A stretch of 31,187 nt of DNA from MGBC120314 sp964403785 (GCA_964403785.1 CAYOHM010000016.1:1-31187); one strand, 5' to 3'; positions 1 through 7,981 are shown, numbered from the stretch's first letter. Program-made: numbers and translations. The notes: generated by a model not told the origin, from the letters alone.

Positions 1-56
1 TTATTTTACCATATTTAACGAAGAATAGCAATGAAATCGCTCATAGCGTGAGTTTA

Positions 57-222
57 CTTGAGTTTCCGTATTTTTTATTTTAAGGTACATATCACGAAGT
101 GATATGGTAATTTGCACAAGAATTGCGCAAAGTAAGCTAGCTTACTTATCGCAATTTTCGTGCAAATTGCTTATGAAGCTACGCTTCATAGCACCTTAAA
201 ATAAAAAATACGGAAACTCACT
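57..222. repeat. Cloverleaf-like palindromic element, copy 1
   Basis: A perfect 27-bp inverted repeat (60-86 with 193-219) closes three internal hairpins: 88-106 (stem CATATCAC, loop gaa), 111-166 (stems TTTGCAC and AATTGCG around the perfect 18-bp palindrome 130-147), and 172-190 (stem TATGAAGC, loop tac). It lies just after the spoIVA stop codon and has no coding capacity. A second copy is at 24881-25072. The layout resembles a MITE or another non-autonomous palindromic repeat; no mobilising enzyme is in the window. It could also act as a terminator for spoIVA. Bases 1-56 hold nothing I recognise. Confidence 0.85.
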
Positions 223-239
223 TAATAAGTATTTTTTCG

Positions 240-1724
240 CTACACTATCAGACAAACTATACCTGTATTTTCGTTCATCACCTTCTGAAGTGTTTCTCTT
301 AATTTGTCCATATTGTCATCCGTTATATTTCTTATCTTATCGTTTATGCTGTCACTTACTATTTGTTCTATGGTTTTTCCGAAAATATTTGTATTCCACA
401 GTCCTTCACTGTTTTCCATCGAATTATTTTTTATATATTCTATCAAGTCATTTGCCTGCTGTTCACTGCCTACAATCGGTGCCATTTCTGTCTGGATATT
501 TGTCTGTATCATATAAATGGTTGTGGCATCAGCTTTGATTTTTACGCCGAATTTATTTCCGTTATGGAAAACCACGGGCTCCTGAATATTTATCTGTTCC
601 CTTGTCGGGGTAACCACTCCATACCCATTTATATGTACCATGCTTACCGCATCTGCCACTTTTTCAAATTCCTGCTTTCTGGCTGTCAGGTCGGAAATAA
701 GCTTTATTAGCTCATATTCGTTTTCTATTTTTTCACCACTCATATCACTTAACATTTCAAAATAATATTTATTATCAATGTCAATGCTTATCTGCATACG
801 TCCCGTGGCAAAATCCACACTGTCAGTGCGTATACTATTTATATATTCCGGCATTTCTTCATATTTATATCTTTTTGCCTCCTGCATTGTGTCAACATCC
901 TTAAGTACAGCAGTACATATATGTGTAAGCTCACTGAAAATAGCCCCCTCTTTAGGCAAGAGCTGCGCCCATTTAGGGACATTGTAATAAATTTCATTTA
1001 GAGGGAATTCATCAAGCATTGCACTAAATATCGTCATTATATTATCCATGGACAGATTTAAACAATCGCAGGGAATAACGACACATTCATATTTTTCCTG
1101 CATTTTTCTGGCATATTCCTTAGTTTTTAAGTCATTTGGAATTATTGTGTTAAGAAGCATTACAAACGGCTTGCCAATTTCCTTAAGCTGTCTTACGGTC
1201 TTTTCTTCAGCTTTATAATATGCCGAATGGTCAAAATCTCCAAAGCTTCCGTCTGCCGTAATAACAATCCCCACCGTTGAATGATCCTTAATTACTTTTT
1301 GTGTTCCGATTTCCGCAGCGACAGTAAACGGAACCGGGTCCTTATCCCACGGTGTTTTTACCATACGCTCCATATCATTCTCAAGATGCCCCGCTGCACC
1401 GTCAACCATAAAGCCCACACAGTCGATTAATCTGACCTTAAGTTCAATTGAATCAATATTTATACTTACTGCATCCTTGGGTATAAATTTGGGTTCAGTT
1501 GTCATTATCATCTTGCCCGCAGAGCTCTGTGGGAGCTCATCATTTGCTCTTTCACGGTCCGACAAATTTTTAATATTGGGAATTACCATAAGGTCCATAA
1601 ATCTTTTGATAAAGGTTGACTTTCCTGAACGGACAGGACCAACTACGCCCATATAGATTTCACCATTTGTTCTGGCCTGTATATCTTTATACAGATTAAA
1701 AGTATTATTATCATTATAATCCAT
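240..1724 (-). CDS. spoIVA: Stage IV sporulation protein A, spore coat morphogenetic ATPase
   Basis: SpoIVA is an ATPase that polymerises around the forespore and forms the basement layer on which the spore coat assembles; it is made in the mother cell. The 494-residue length matches the family (about 492 in Bacillus). A Walker A motif, GPVRSGKS, is at residues 29-36, followed by the family-typical stretches DCVGFMVDGA and PVPFTVAAEIGTQKVI. The short hydrophobic C-terminus (CLIV) is also typical. The ATG at 1724 is preceded by an AGGAAGAGG ribosome site seven bases away. The gene follows gpsA, as in Bacillus. Its ribosome site lies inside a hairpin and a sigma-E-like promoter sits upstream (see those entries). 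Its presence indicates a spore-forming lineage. Confidence 0.97.
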   Translation of the reverse strand: MDYNDNNTFNLYKDIQARTNGEIYMGVVGPVRSGKSTFIKRFMDLMVIPNIKNLSDRERANDELPQSSAGKMIMTTEPKFIPKDAVSINIDSIELKVRLIDCVGFMVDGAAGHLENDMERMVKTPWDKDPVPFTVAAEIGTQKVIKDHSTVGIVITADGSFGDFDHSAYYKAEEKTVRQLKEIGKPFVMLLNTIIPNDLKTKEYARKMQEKYECVVIPCDCLNLSMDNIMTIFSAMLDEFPLNEIYYNVPKWAQLLPKEGAIFSELTHICTAVLKDVDTMQEAKRYKYEEMPEYINSIRTDSVDFATGRMQISIDIDNKYYFEMLSDMSGEKIENEYELIKLISDLTARKQEFEKVADAVSMVHINGYGVVTPTREQINIQEPVVFHNGNKFGVKIKADATTIYMIQTNIQTEMAPIVGSEQQANDLIEYIKNNSMENSEGLWNTNIFGKTIEQIVSDSINDKIRNITDDNMDKLRETLQKVMNENTGIVCLIV

Positions 1725-1730
1725 AAAAAT

Positions 1731-1770
1731 ACCTCTTCCTTGATTTATTCAAAATATATGAGGAAGAGGT
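1731..1770 (-). terminator. gpsA/spoIVA hairpin that sequesters the spoIVA ribosome binding site
   Basis: A perfect 10-bp inverted repeat, ACCTCTTCCT (minus strand 1770-1761) with AGGAAGAGGT (1740-1731), has a 20-nt loop and is followed on the minus strand by ATTTTT. It can act as an intrinsic terminator after gpsA. The downstream arm is also the spoIVA ribosome binding site, so transcripts reading through from gpsA would have that site paired. Confidence 0.7.
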
Positions 1771-1781
1771 AAAATTTATTC
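1753..1781 (-). promoter_or_regulatory. Candidate sigma-E-type promoter of spoIVA
   Basis: On the minus strand GAATAAAT (1781-1774) and CATATATT (1760-1753) are separated by 13 bases. This resembles the sporulation sigma-E pattern (ATATT-like -35, CATACA-like -10) and spoIVA is a sigma-E gene in Bacillus. Transcription would start near 1746, inside the loop of the 1731-1770 hairpin, leaving the ribosome site unpaired. Assignment is by eye. Confidence 0.5.
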
Positions 1782-1785
1782 TTAT

Positions 1786-2799
1786 TTAATTGTCCCAGTC
1801 ATGGCTGTTGATTTCAAGCTTCTTATCCCTGAGCATAAGCTCTCTTACGGCATCTTCAGGTTTTTTGCCGGCAAATAAAACATTATTTACCTCCCTGACT
1901 ATCGGCATTGAAACATTATACTTTTCAGCAAGCTTACCGGCTGCCTTAGCCGCATAGACTCCTTCGACTACCATATTAACTTCCTTCATGGCTTCTTCGT
2001 AGGATTTGCCCTGTCCGATGAGTATACCCGCCCTTCTGTTGCGGCTGTGCATACTTGAACAGGTCACAATCAAATCTCCTATTCCGGTAAGTCCGTTGAA
2101 GGTTTCTGCCTTGCCGCCCATTGCAATACCCAGCTTTGAAATTTCATAAATTCCTCTGGTGATAAGTGCTGCTCTGGTATTGTCACCATAGCCTATTCCG
2201 TCCGCAATACCTGCCGCAAGAGCGATTACATTCTTAAGAGCTCCGCCAAGCTCAATACCTGTAATATCAGGACTTATATATACCCTAAAAACCTCTGACA
2301 TAAAAATATTCTGCAAAAATTCTGCCGTTTTGCGGTTCTTAGCTCCGACTACACAGGTTGTCGGAAGCATACGTCCTACCTCCTCTGCATGGCTTGGTCC
2401 GGAAAGAACTGCCACATCCGCATTTACAAGAACATCCTCAAGTACCTGCGTTAAGGTAAAAAGCGTATCCTCCTCAATTCCCTTGGCAACATTTACAATA
2501 ATCTGTCCATCCCTTACATAGTCCTTGACAATATTGGCAGTTGAACGTACATAGGGCGATGCAACCGCAAATACGATTACATCCTTATCAGAAAGCGCCC
2601 TGCCCGTATCCGCTGTATATTCTATGCTCTCAGAAAGCTTTACTCCCGGCAGACACCTTTTATTCTCCAAATCAGCCTTGATTGTGCCTATTTCCTCTGG
2701 GAAAACAGACCACAAAGTGACATTATGTCCATTATTATTAAGTAATAATGCCAAAGCCGTACCCCAGCTTCCGGCACCCAAAACACCTATTTTTGCCAT
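1786..2799 (-). CDS. gpsA: NAD(P)-dependent glycerol-3-phosphate dehydrogenase
   Basis: Cytoplasmic enzyme that reduces dihydroxyacetone phosphate to sn-glycerol-3-phosphate, the backbone for phospholipids. The 337-residue protein opens with the dinucleotide-binding loop LGAGSWGTALA (residues 6-16). It carries the family motif VLSGPSHAEEV in the middle and the substrate-domain segment ELGGALKNVIALAAGIADGIGYGDNTRAALITRG. The ATG at 2799 has a clear AGGAG site upstream. It starts 8 bases after the plsY stop and is probably co-transcribed with der and plsY. Together with PlsY it makes and acylates glycerol-3-phosphate. Confidence 0.97.
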   Translation of the reverse strand: MAKIGVLGAGSWGTALALLLNNNGHNVTLWSVFPEEIGTIKADLENKRCLPGVKLSESIEYTADTGRALSDKDVIVFAVASPYVRSTANIVKDYVRDGQIIVNVAKGIEEDTLFTLTQVLEDVLVNADVAVLSGPSHAEEVGRMLPTTCVVGAKNRKTAEFLQNIFMSEVFRVYISPDITGIELGGALKNVIALAAGIADGIGYGDNTRAALITRGIYEISKLGIAMGGKAETFNGLTGIGDLIVTCSSMHSRNRRAGILIGQGKSYEEAMKEVNMVVEGVYAAKAAGKLAEKYNVSMPIVREVNNVLFAGKKPEDAVRELMLRDKKLEINSHDWDN

Positions 2800-2807
2800 A
2801 TTATCTC

Positions 2808-3461
2808 CTAATTGTCTTTGTTTTTTTGTAGAATTTTGCGCTCGGTACCATTTATAAGTCTTTGAATATTGCTTCTGTGTCTTATAAAGGCAAGCAGAAC
2901 AATTACAAATGTCACCGCATATGCCTCATAGCAGTGCGTAGAAGGCATATTAAAATATCCAAGCTGTCCGAATACGACAATCTCTATAAGCACCACCGTA
3001 ACAAATACAAGCGATGCAAGCGAAACATACTTTGTAATAAATGCAGTCCCGAAAAAGGTTACTGCTGCAATAAGTACAATGAGCCAGTTATACGGAAGAA
3101 GGGATAAAATAAAGCCGGAGGTTGCTGCAATTCCCTTACCGCCCTTAAAGCCCATATAAAACGGAAAATTATGTCCCAGTACAACCCCAAGTCCGCCGTA
3201 TATTATAAGTAAAAACTCCATATCGGCGTATGTGCTGCCAAATAGAAGATGGATGAGCAGGGTACACAGAACTGCCTTTATGCAATCGCCAAAATAAGTG
3301 ATAATACCTGCCTTTTTACCCAAGGTACGTGTAATGTTGGTTGTGCCCGAATTGCCGCTGCCATAGTCCCTTATATCTATTCCGTTAAGTTTGCCATAAA
3401 TAAATGCTGTCTGAAAAATACCAAAACAGTAGCCAATCAAAATACAAATAAGCCTAATCAT
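2808..3461 (-). CDS. plsY: Acyl-phosphate:glycerol-3-phosphate acyltransferase
   Basis: Integral membrane enzyme that moves an acyl chain from acyl-phosphate (made by PlsX) to glycerol-3-phosphate, giving lysophosphatidic acid. The 217-residue protein is strongly hydrophobic with several membrane segments. It contains the diagnostic loop GSGNSGTTNITRTLG (about residues 35-50), a GHNFPFYMGFKGGKGIA phosphate-binding loop near residues 95-112, and a later loop containing HR. Its ATG overlaps the der stop as ATGA, so translation is probably coupled to der. The partner genes plsX and acpP are about 20 kb away in the same window. Confidence 0.97.
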   Translation of the reverse strand: MIRLICILIGYCFGIFQTAFIYGKLNGIDIRDYGSGNSGTTNITRTLGKKAGIITYFGDCIKAVLCTLLIHLLFGSTYADMEFLLIIYGGLGVVLGHNFPFYMGFKGGKGIAATSGFILSLLPYNWLIVLIAAVTFFGTAFITKYVSLASLVFVTVVLIEIVVFGQLGYFNMPSTHCYEAYAVTFVIVLLAFIRHRSNIQRLINGTERKILQKNKDN

Positions 3462-4789
3462 TGTTGTTCTTTTTCCTTTCTCTCTCGTGCTATAAAATGA
3501 ATAGCCGTTCCCGAAAATCCGAATGTATCACGGATTTTGTTCTCAATATATCTTGTATACGAGAAATGCATAAGCTGCTTATCATTTACAAATATGACAA
3601 ATGTCGGCGGCTTTACGGAAACCTGCGTAATGTAATAAAGCTTTAACCTCCTGCCCTTATCCGAAGGCGGCTGCTGCATTGCGACTGCCTCGGTGAGAAT
3701 TTCATTAAGAACGCCTGTCTGAATCCTCAGATTTTGATTTTCAATCACGGTATCAATCAAATCAAAGAGCTTTTCAAGTCTCTGCCCGGTCTGTGCCGAA
3801 ACAAACATAATCTCCGCATAAGGCATAAATGAAAGAACTTCTTTTATCTTTTTGGTATGCTCGTAAATTGTCTTGTCCGTCTTTTCGATTGCATCCCATT
3901 TATTAACTACAATAATTATACCCTTACCGCGCTCATGAGCAATTCCTGCAATCTTGGCATCCTGCTCTGTAACGCCCTCAGTTGCATCAATTACAATCAG
4001 GACAACGTCTGCTCTCTCAACTGCGGTTACCGTTCTTATGATACTGTACCGTTCAAGCTCCTCCTTAATCTTGCTCTTACGTCTAAGCCCCGCGGTATCG
4101 ATAAACACATACGGCTTCCCGTTATGTATAACCTCGGTGTCAATCGCATCCCTTGTTGTTCCTGCGATATCGGAAACAATAACCCTGTTGCTTCCGACAA
4201 GCTTATTAATAATGGATGACTTGCCGACATTTGGCTTACCGACAATGGCAACCCGTGGTCTGTCATCCTCCTGCTCACTGCCGTCGGTTTGGGGAAAATA
4301 TTTTGCCACCTCATCCAAAAGGTCACCAAGCCCGAGTCTTGACGCAGCCGAAACAGGAATCGGGTCACCGATTCCCAAATTATAAAATTCGTAGACATCG
4401 GCCATAAATTTATCAAAATTATCAACCTTATTAACAGCAAGAACAACGGGCTTCTTAGAGCGTCTTAACATATCAGCCACCTTGGAATCGGCATCCGTCA
4501 TTCCCTGCCGTACATCCACTATAAACACGATAACATCAGCGGTATCTATCGCTATCTCAGCCTGCTCCCTCATCTGGGAAAGAATAATATCATGGCTGTC
4601 AGGTTCAATACCGCCCGTATCTATCATTGTAAATGAATGTGTAAGCCATGTAATATCTGCATATATACGATCTCTTGTAACACCGGGAGTGTCCTTAACT
4701 ATTGAAATCTGTTCACCGGCGAGTGCATTAAACAATGTCGATTTACCTACATTGGGACGCCCGACAATTGCTACAACAGGTTTACTCAT
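3458..4789 (-). CDS. der: Ribosome biogenesis GTPase Der (EngA)
   Basis: Essential GTPase for late assembly of the 50S ribosomal subunit. Two tandem GTPase domains are visible: the first P-loop GRPNVGKS at residues 10-17 with DTPG and NKVD, the second P-loop GKPNVGKS at about residues 182-190 with DTAG and NKWD. A KH-like C-terminal domain ends near IHFIARERKEK. The chosen start, MSKPVV at 4789, has AGGAG seven bases upstream. An upstream in-frame GTG at 4804 would place the start on that ribosome site and was not used. 443 residues is normal. It heads the der-plsY-gpsA unit. Confidence 0.97.
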   Translation of the reverse strand: MSKPVVAIVGRPNVGKSTLFNALAGEQISIVKDTPGVTRDRIYADITWLTHSFTMIDTGGIEPDSHDIILSQMREQAEIAIDTADVIVFIVDVRQGMTDADSKVADMLRRSKKPVVLAVNKVDNFDKFMADVYEFYNLGIGDPIPVSAASRLGLGDLLDEVAKYFPQTDGSEQEDDRPRVAIVGKPNVGKSSIINKLVGSNRVIVSDIAGTTRDAIDTEVIHNGKPYVFIDTAGLRRKSKIKEELERYSIIRTVTAVERADVVLIVIDATEGVTEQDAKIAGIAHERGKGIIIVVNKWDAIEKTDKTIYEHTKKIKEVLSFMPYAEIMFVSAQTGQRLEKLFDLIDTVIENQNLRIQTGVLNEILTEAVAMQQPPSDKGRRLKLYYITQVSVKPPTFVIFVNDKQLMHFSYTRYIENKIRDTFGFSGTAIHFIARERKEKEQQ

Positions 4790-4823
4790 CTTTGTTCTCC
4801 TCACTATAAAAAATATCCATTAA

Positions 4824-4852
4824 ATAATACCAACATAATTGCTTTTTGTAAA
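4824..4852 (-). promoter_or_regulatory. Sigma-A-like promoter of der
   Basis: Minus-strand TTTACA (4852-4847), a 17-base spacer and TATTAT (4829-4824), about 35 bases upstream of the der ATG. It overlaps the promoter of the divergent gene at 4839-4867. Confidence 0.6.
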
Positions 4853-4867
4853 TAATTATGATATAAA
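4839..4867 (+). promoter_or_regulatory. Sigma-A-like promoter of the plus-strand gene
   Basis: TTGCTT (4839-4844), a 17-base spacer and TATAAA (4862-4867), about 30 bases upstream of the ATG at 4901. A second reading, TTGTAA at 4846-4851 with a downstream TATAAT, is also possible. Its spacer contains the der -35 box, so the two promoters probably compete. Confidence 0.5.
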
Positions 4868-4900
4868 AATATAATATTCTGATGATATAAGGAGTTGGCC

Positions 4901-5650
4901 ATGAAAAATCATGCTTTTATTTTAAGAACTATCGTGATGAGCTTTGTACTGTCACTTTGCATTTCATTTTACACCTATGCAGACGAGGAAGAATATGCAA
5001 TTTCCGCAATCAATTTAACCGTAAATGTAACGGATGAATTAAACGTACTCACACGCAACGTATCTGACGGAAATGCTGCCCTTGACAAATTAGATGCAAC
5101 TGCGAACGAGCTTCTGACCACCTATACCAACAATGATATTTATCTGGATGTATTTCCTGATGACATTTCATTTGAAATACTTGTCACCTCAACACAGATT
5201 AATAACACTCAGGCGAGTGATTTTAAATCCATGGAGGACAGTGAATTTACATCATACATGGACAAGCTTTCAGAAAGCTATGCTGCTTCGGACGAGTCAG
5301 AATTACTGAATATTGACATCTATCAGAATACCAATTCAAAATACATCGTAACCGCAGCCCGCAGTAATGTTGACAAAACGGATGTATATACACTCCGCTA
5401 CTACACAGTTATAAATGGCTATAACTACAACTTCACACTTCAGTCAAATGATTTGTCCGCTTATGAAGGAGCTGCAGATTACATAAAAAGCATAGTTGAC
5501 AGCGCCCGGTATACAGAGGTTGAAGCAGCCCTCACTGAATCAAGCATATTTATGCAAATGCTTGAAACCTTTATCGGCTTCGGCGCAACCATACTCATAC
5601 TTGTTATTATTCTCTTATTTATATCCAGAGCCTCAAAAGTAAAACGATAA
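4901..5650 (+). CDS. Exported, C-terminally membrane-anchored protein of unknown function
   Basis: I do not recognise this gene. The 249-residue product has an N-terminal signal sequence (hydrophobic residues 6-24, likely cleavage after YTYA at residue 27). An acidic extracellular domain of about 190 residues follows. A hydrophobic segment FGATILILVIILLFI precedes a basic tail, SRASKVKR, so the domain should sit outside the cell, held by the C-terminal helix. The alternation of short strands in the middle recalls PsbP-like or DUF1795-like lipoprotein folds, but that is a guess. The ATG at 4901 has AAGGAG six bases upstream; a TTG at 4895 abuts that site and was rejected. It is the only plus-strand gene here, divergent from der and convergent with the synthetase gene that ends 19 bases away. 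Confidence 0.85.
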   Translation: MKNHAFILRTIVMSFVLSLCISFYTYADEEEYAISAINLTVNVTDELNVLTRNVSDGNAALDKLDATANELLTTYTNNDIYLDVFPDDISFEILVTSTQINNTQASDFKSMEDSEFTSYMDKLSESYAASDESELLNIDIYQNTNSKYIVTAARSNVDKTDVYTLRYYTVINGYNYNFTLQSNDLSAYEGAADYIKSIVDSARYTEVEAALTESSIFMQMLETFIGFGATILILVIILLFISRASKVKR

Positions 5651-5653
5651 AAT

Positions 5654-5679
5654 CCTTATATGACAACCCTTATATGACA
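5654..5679. repeat. Short tandem duplication at convergent gene ends
   Basis: The 12-mer CCTTATATGACA occurs at 5654-5665 and again at 5668-5679, a period of 14. The second copy contains the stop codon of the minus-strand alarmone synthetase gene. Confidence 0.8.
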
Positions 5680-6371
5680 TGTGCGTTATCATCCACATAA
5701 TCAAGCTTATGTCTTATACTTTCCATTTTCTTGTCAGTTTCATATATGGTGTCCGCACATTCCTTGAGCTCTTTCACTATGCTTAAATCATCACCTGAAA
5801 TATTCTTCTTGTAGTGAATCTGGTGTTCAAGTGCTGCCCAAAAATCCATTGCAATGGTTCTTATCTGAACCTCCACCTTCATGTATTCCTTCTTCTCTGA
5901 CAGAAAGATAGGGACTTCAACGACAATATGTAAGCTGCGATAACCATTTTCCTTGGGATGCTGTATATAATCCTTGACGGTTATCATTCTGATATCATCC
6001 TGATTGGTAAGCATCTCGGCAACACTGTAAATATCCTCAATAAACGGACATATTACACGGATGCCTGCAATATCATTCATATTATTCCTGATACATTCGG
6101 AAGTTAATTTGTAGCCCTTTCTGATTGCCTTATCATAAATACTCATAGGACTTTTGACACGATCCTTGATGGTTTCTATCGGATTGCGCTGCTCCTTAGC
6201 CTTAAATTCTTCATTAAGTATCTCAAGCTTTGTCCTGATTTCTTTAATGGCACATTGATACATCATAAGGAGTTCCCTGAAATTCAACAACTGATTCATC
6301 AGAGCCTCCACATCCTGTCCTACAAGCTGCTGCGGAAGATTATTTGAAATGTTTACATTTTCCTGTTCCAT
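5670..6371 (-). CDS. relQ: Small alarmone (p)ppGpp synthetase, RelQ/YjbM-like
   Basis: Single-domain RelA/SpoT-type synthetase that would transfer pyrophosphate from ATP to GTP or GDP in the cytoplasm, feeding the stringent response without ribosome control. The 233 residues lack the hydrolase, TGS and ACT parts of a long Rel protein. Synthetase motifs visible are RVKSPMSIYDKAIRKG, NDIAGIRVICPF, YIQHPKENGYRSLH and VEVQIRTIAMDFWAALEHQIHYKK. A helical N-terminus and the C-terminal KMESIRHKLDYV fit the RelQ/YjbM shape. RelP/YwaC-type is the main alternative. The ATG at 6371 follows an AAGGGG site about 11 bases upstream. A weak promoter candidate lies in the AT-rich gap upstream. Confidence 0.9.
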   Translation of the reverse strand: MEQENVNISNNLPQQLVGQDVEALMNQLLNFRELLMMYQCAIKEIRTKLEILNEEFKAKEQRNPIETIKDRVKSPMSIYDKAIRKGYKLTSECIRNNMNDIAGIRVICPFIEDIYSVAEMLTNQDDIRMITVKDYIQHPKENGYRSLHIVVEVPIFLSEKKEYMKVEVQIRTIAMDFWAALEHQIHYKKNISGDDLSIVKELKECADTIYETDKKMESIRHKLDYVDDNAHVI

Positions 6372-6437
6372 AGTTATACCAATTCCCCTTTAAACTTTTG
6401 TTATTTCGGTTACATTTTACCCCTTAAATATGTATAA

Positions 6438-6466
6438 ATTATGTATATTTAATAAAAACTCGTTAA
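6438..6466 (-). promoter_or_regulatory. Weak candidate promoter of the alarmone synthetase gene
   Basis: Minus-strand TTAACG (6466-6461), a 17-base spacer and CATAAT (6443-6438) in the AT-rich 99-bp gap after pgeF. In AT-rich DNA such a match could be chance. Confidence 0.35.
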
Positions 6467-6470
6467 TAAT

Positions 6471-7331
6471 TTACTGTTTTATCATAAGAAATGCACATAA
6501 ACCGCCGCGCTTTCCGCCTGATTTCCTATGTGAATGAAGCCATGAGGAATTACAGCTCGTGCAGATGTCCGGCATGGAAATATTTTCAGCTTTTATCCCG
6601 CAGTTAACCATATTGTAGTAATTAGCCATATGCAAATCCAGCTGGTATTTTTCTTCCGACTTCGGATAAAGGATGTCCTTTATTTGGATTTTATCGTAGC
6701 TTTCGGTAAATTTATCAGCAACATCCCTGCTGACCTCGTAGCAGTCCACACAGATTGACGGTCCGATACAGGCAACTATATTTTCCGGTTTCGTGCCAAA
6801 TTCGACCTTCATCATCTCAACTGTATTCTTACAAATATTTCTGACAGTCCCGCGCCAGCCCGAATGACTGAGTGCAATTGCCTTATTTACGGGATCAACA
6901 AAATAAAGAGGTACGCAGTCTGCGTACGAGGTCACAAGACAAAGATTTTTATCGTTTGTCATAATTCCGTCTATATCATGAAAATCTCTGGATTTTGATA
7001 TTCCCATTCCTGCCTGTTCAAGTGAAACTCTCATAACATTGGTTGTATGCGTCTGATGTGAATAGACCATATCATTTACATCCACATCTATCGCCCTGCC
7101 AAACAATTTGAAATTTTCATAGACAGTTCTTGGCTCGTCACCTACCGTAAACGAAAGATTCATATCGGCATAAATGCCCTCGCTTATACCACCTATTCTT
7201 GTCGAAAATGCGTTAGTCAGCCATTCAAATTCATCAAGGCTCTTATATGTAATGTATGACACATTATCCTTTTCGCGAATTGTTGTTGAAGCGCAATTAT
7301 TTATTTTATTAACACCGGTTATCTTAATCAT
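6471..7331 (-). CDS. pgeF: PgeF/YfiH family laccase-domain protein (peptidoglycan editing factor)
   Basis: Member of the cytoplasmic DUF152/YfiH family. Family members are reported as purine nucleoside-active enzymes, and in E. coli PgeF removes wrongly incorporated L-serine peptidoglycan precursors. The 286-residue protein shows the metal-site segments LSHSGWRGT, GPSICVDCYEV and the C-terminal CTSCNSSWLHSHRKSGGKRGG, plus TSYADCVPLYF and the N-terminal TRIGGISEG. The ATG at 7331 is preferred because AGGGG lies six bases upstream; the adjacent GTG at 7334 has only a three-base gap. Which of the reported activities applies here cannot be told from sequence. Confidence 0.92.
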   Translation of the reverse strand: MIKITGVNKINNCASTTIREKDNVSYITYKSLDEFEWLTNAFSTRIGGISEGIYADMNLSFTVGDEPRTVYENFKLFGRAIDVDVNDMVYSHQTHTTNVMRVSLEQAGMGISKSRDFHDIDGIMTNDKNLCLVTSYADCVPLYFVDPVNKAIALSHSGWRGTVRNICKNTVEMMKVEFGTKPENIVACIGPSICVDCYEVSRDVADKFTESYDKIQIKDILYPKSEEKYQLDLHMANYYNMVNCGIKAENISMPDICTSCNSSWLHSHRKSGGKRGGLCAFLMIKQ

Positions 7332-7344
7332 CACATACCCCTAA

Positions 7345-7683
7345 TTAAAACGCATCCTTAATATGCTCTATTTCATCACCCAATATGCCGATCACATCAA
7401 ACCTGACCCATGCATTTTCAATTCTGTTCTGCATTAAATACCAATTTGCAACCTGCCTGATTTTGTGCTGTTTGCATATATCCACTGCTTCTAAGGGTCC
7501 GCCAAGCCTATTGGTGCTTCTAAACTTTACCTCTACAAATACAAGATATATCCCGTCCCTTGCTACTATATCTATTTCTCCCGACCTGCATCTGAAATTC
7601 TGCTCAAGAATCACATATCCCTTTTGACGCAGATATTCACATGCCAAGGCTTCTTTTTGTGCACCTACCTGCCTATTATTCAT
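7345..7683 (-). CDS. yraN: YraN/UPF0102 family endonuclease-like protein
   Basis: Small (112 residues) protein of the UPF0102 family, whose fold resembles Holliday-junction resolvases and restriction endonucleases; the cellular role is not established. The nuclease-like core is visible as GEIDIVARDG and VFVEVKFRS, giving the D...EVK arrangement of PD-(D/E)XK enzymes. The opening NNRQVGAQKEALACEYLRQKGYVILEQNFRC is family-typical. It follows the FlhB-like gene by about 19 bases. In Firmicutes yraN is often found near rnhB, as here. Confidence 0.93.
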   Translation of the reverse strand: MNNRQVGAQKEALACEYLRQKGYVILEQNFRCRSGEIDIVARDGIYLVFVEVKFRSTNRLGGPLEAVDICKQHKIRQVANWYLMQNRIENAWVRFDVIGILGDEIEHIKDAF

Positions 7684-7702
7684 TAATATGACCCTTCCGC
7701 CT

Positions 7703-7981
7703 TTATATTTTACTCTTTAGCTTATCCATCTCATCAACAAATACAAGTATTTCCGCTACAACCTTGTACAGCTCAGGAGGAATCATATCTCCGATTTCAA
7801 GCTTGGATAAGGTGTCTGCAAGCTTATCATCCTTATAAAGCGGTACATCCGCTTCCTTTGCCTTTTCAATTATCTTTTCCGCGAGAACACCCTTTCCTGA
7901 CGCAAGAATCGTAGGTGCCTGATCTCCCGGATTGTATACCAGCGCAATCGCCTGCTTTGGTTTATCCTTGTTATCTGCCAT
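7703..7981 (-). CDS. Stand-alone FlhB C-terminal-domain protein (YlqH-like)
   Basis: A 92-residue soluble protein resembling only the cytoplasmic C-terminal domain of the flagellar export gate FlhB/YscU, with no membrane segment. Visible hallmarks are AIALVYNPGDQAPTILASGKGVLAEKIIEKAKEADVPLYKD and the end IPPELYKVVAEILVFV. The autocleavage motif NPTH of true FlhB is NPGD here, so self-cleavage is not expected. The start MADNKDK at 7981 has AGGTGG five bases upstream; a TTG at 8005 in frame lacks a good site. It follows the FliK-like gene by 26 bases, an arrangement like Bacillus ylqG-ylqH. The function of such orphan proteins is unknown to me. Confidence 0.88.
   Translation of the reverse strand: MADNKDKPKQAIALVYNPGDQAPTILASGKGVLAEKIIEKAKEADVPLYKDDKLADTLSKLEIGDMIPPELYKVVAEILVFVDEMDKLKSKI

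Noticed and set aside
57..222. tRNA or tmRNA reading of the cloverleaf
   Set aside because: No acceptor stem of the right length, no TPsiC or anticodon arm consensus and no CCA; the arms are perfect DNA palindromes.
4036..4446. Minus-strand open frame of 136 codons inside der in another frame
   Set aside because: It lies wholly within the second GTPase domain region of der, which is intact, and its product has no recognisable features.
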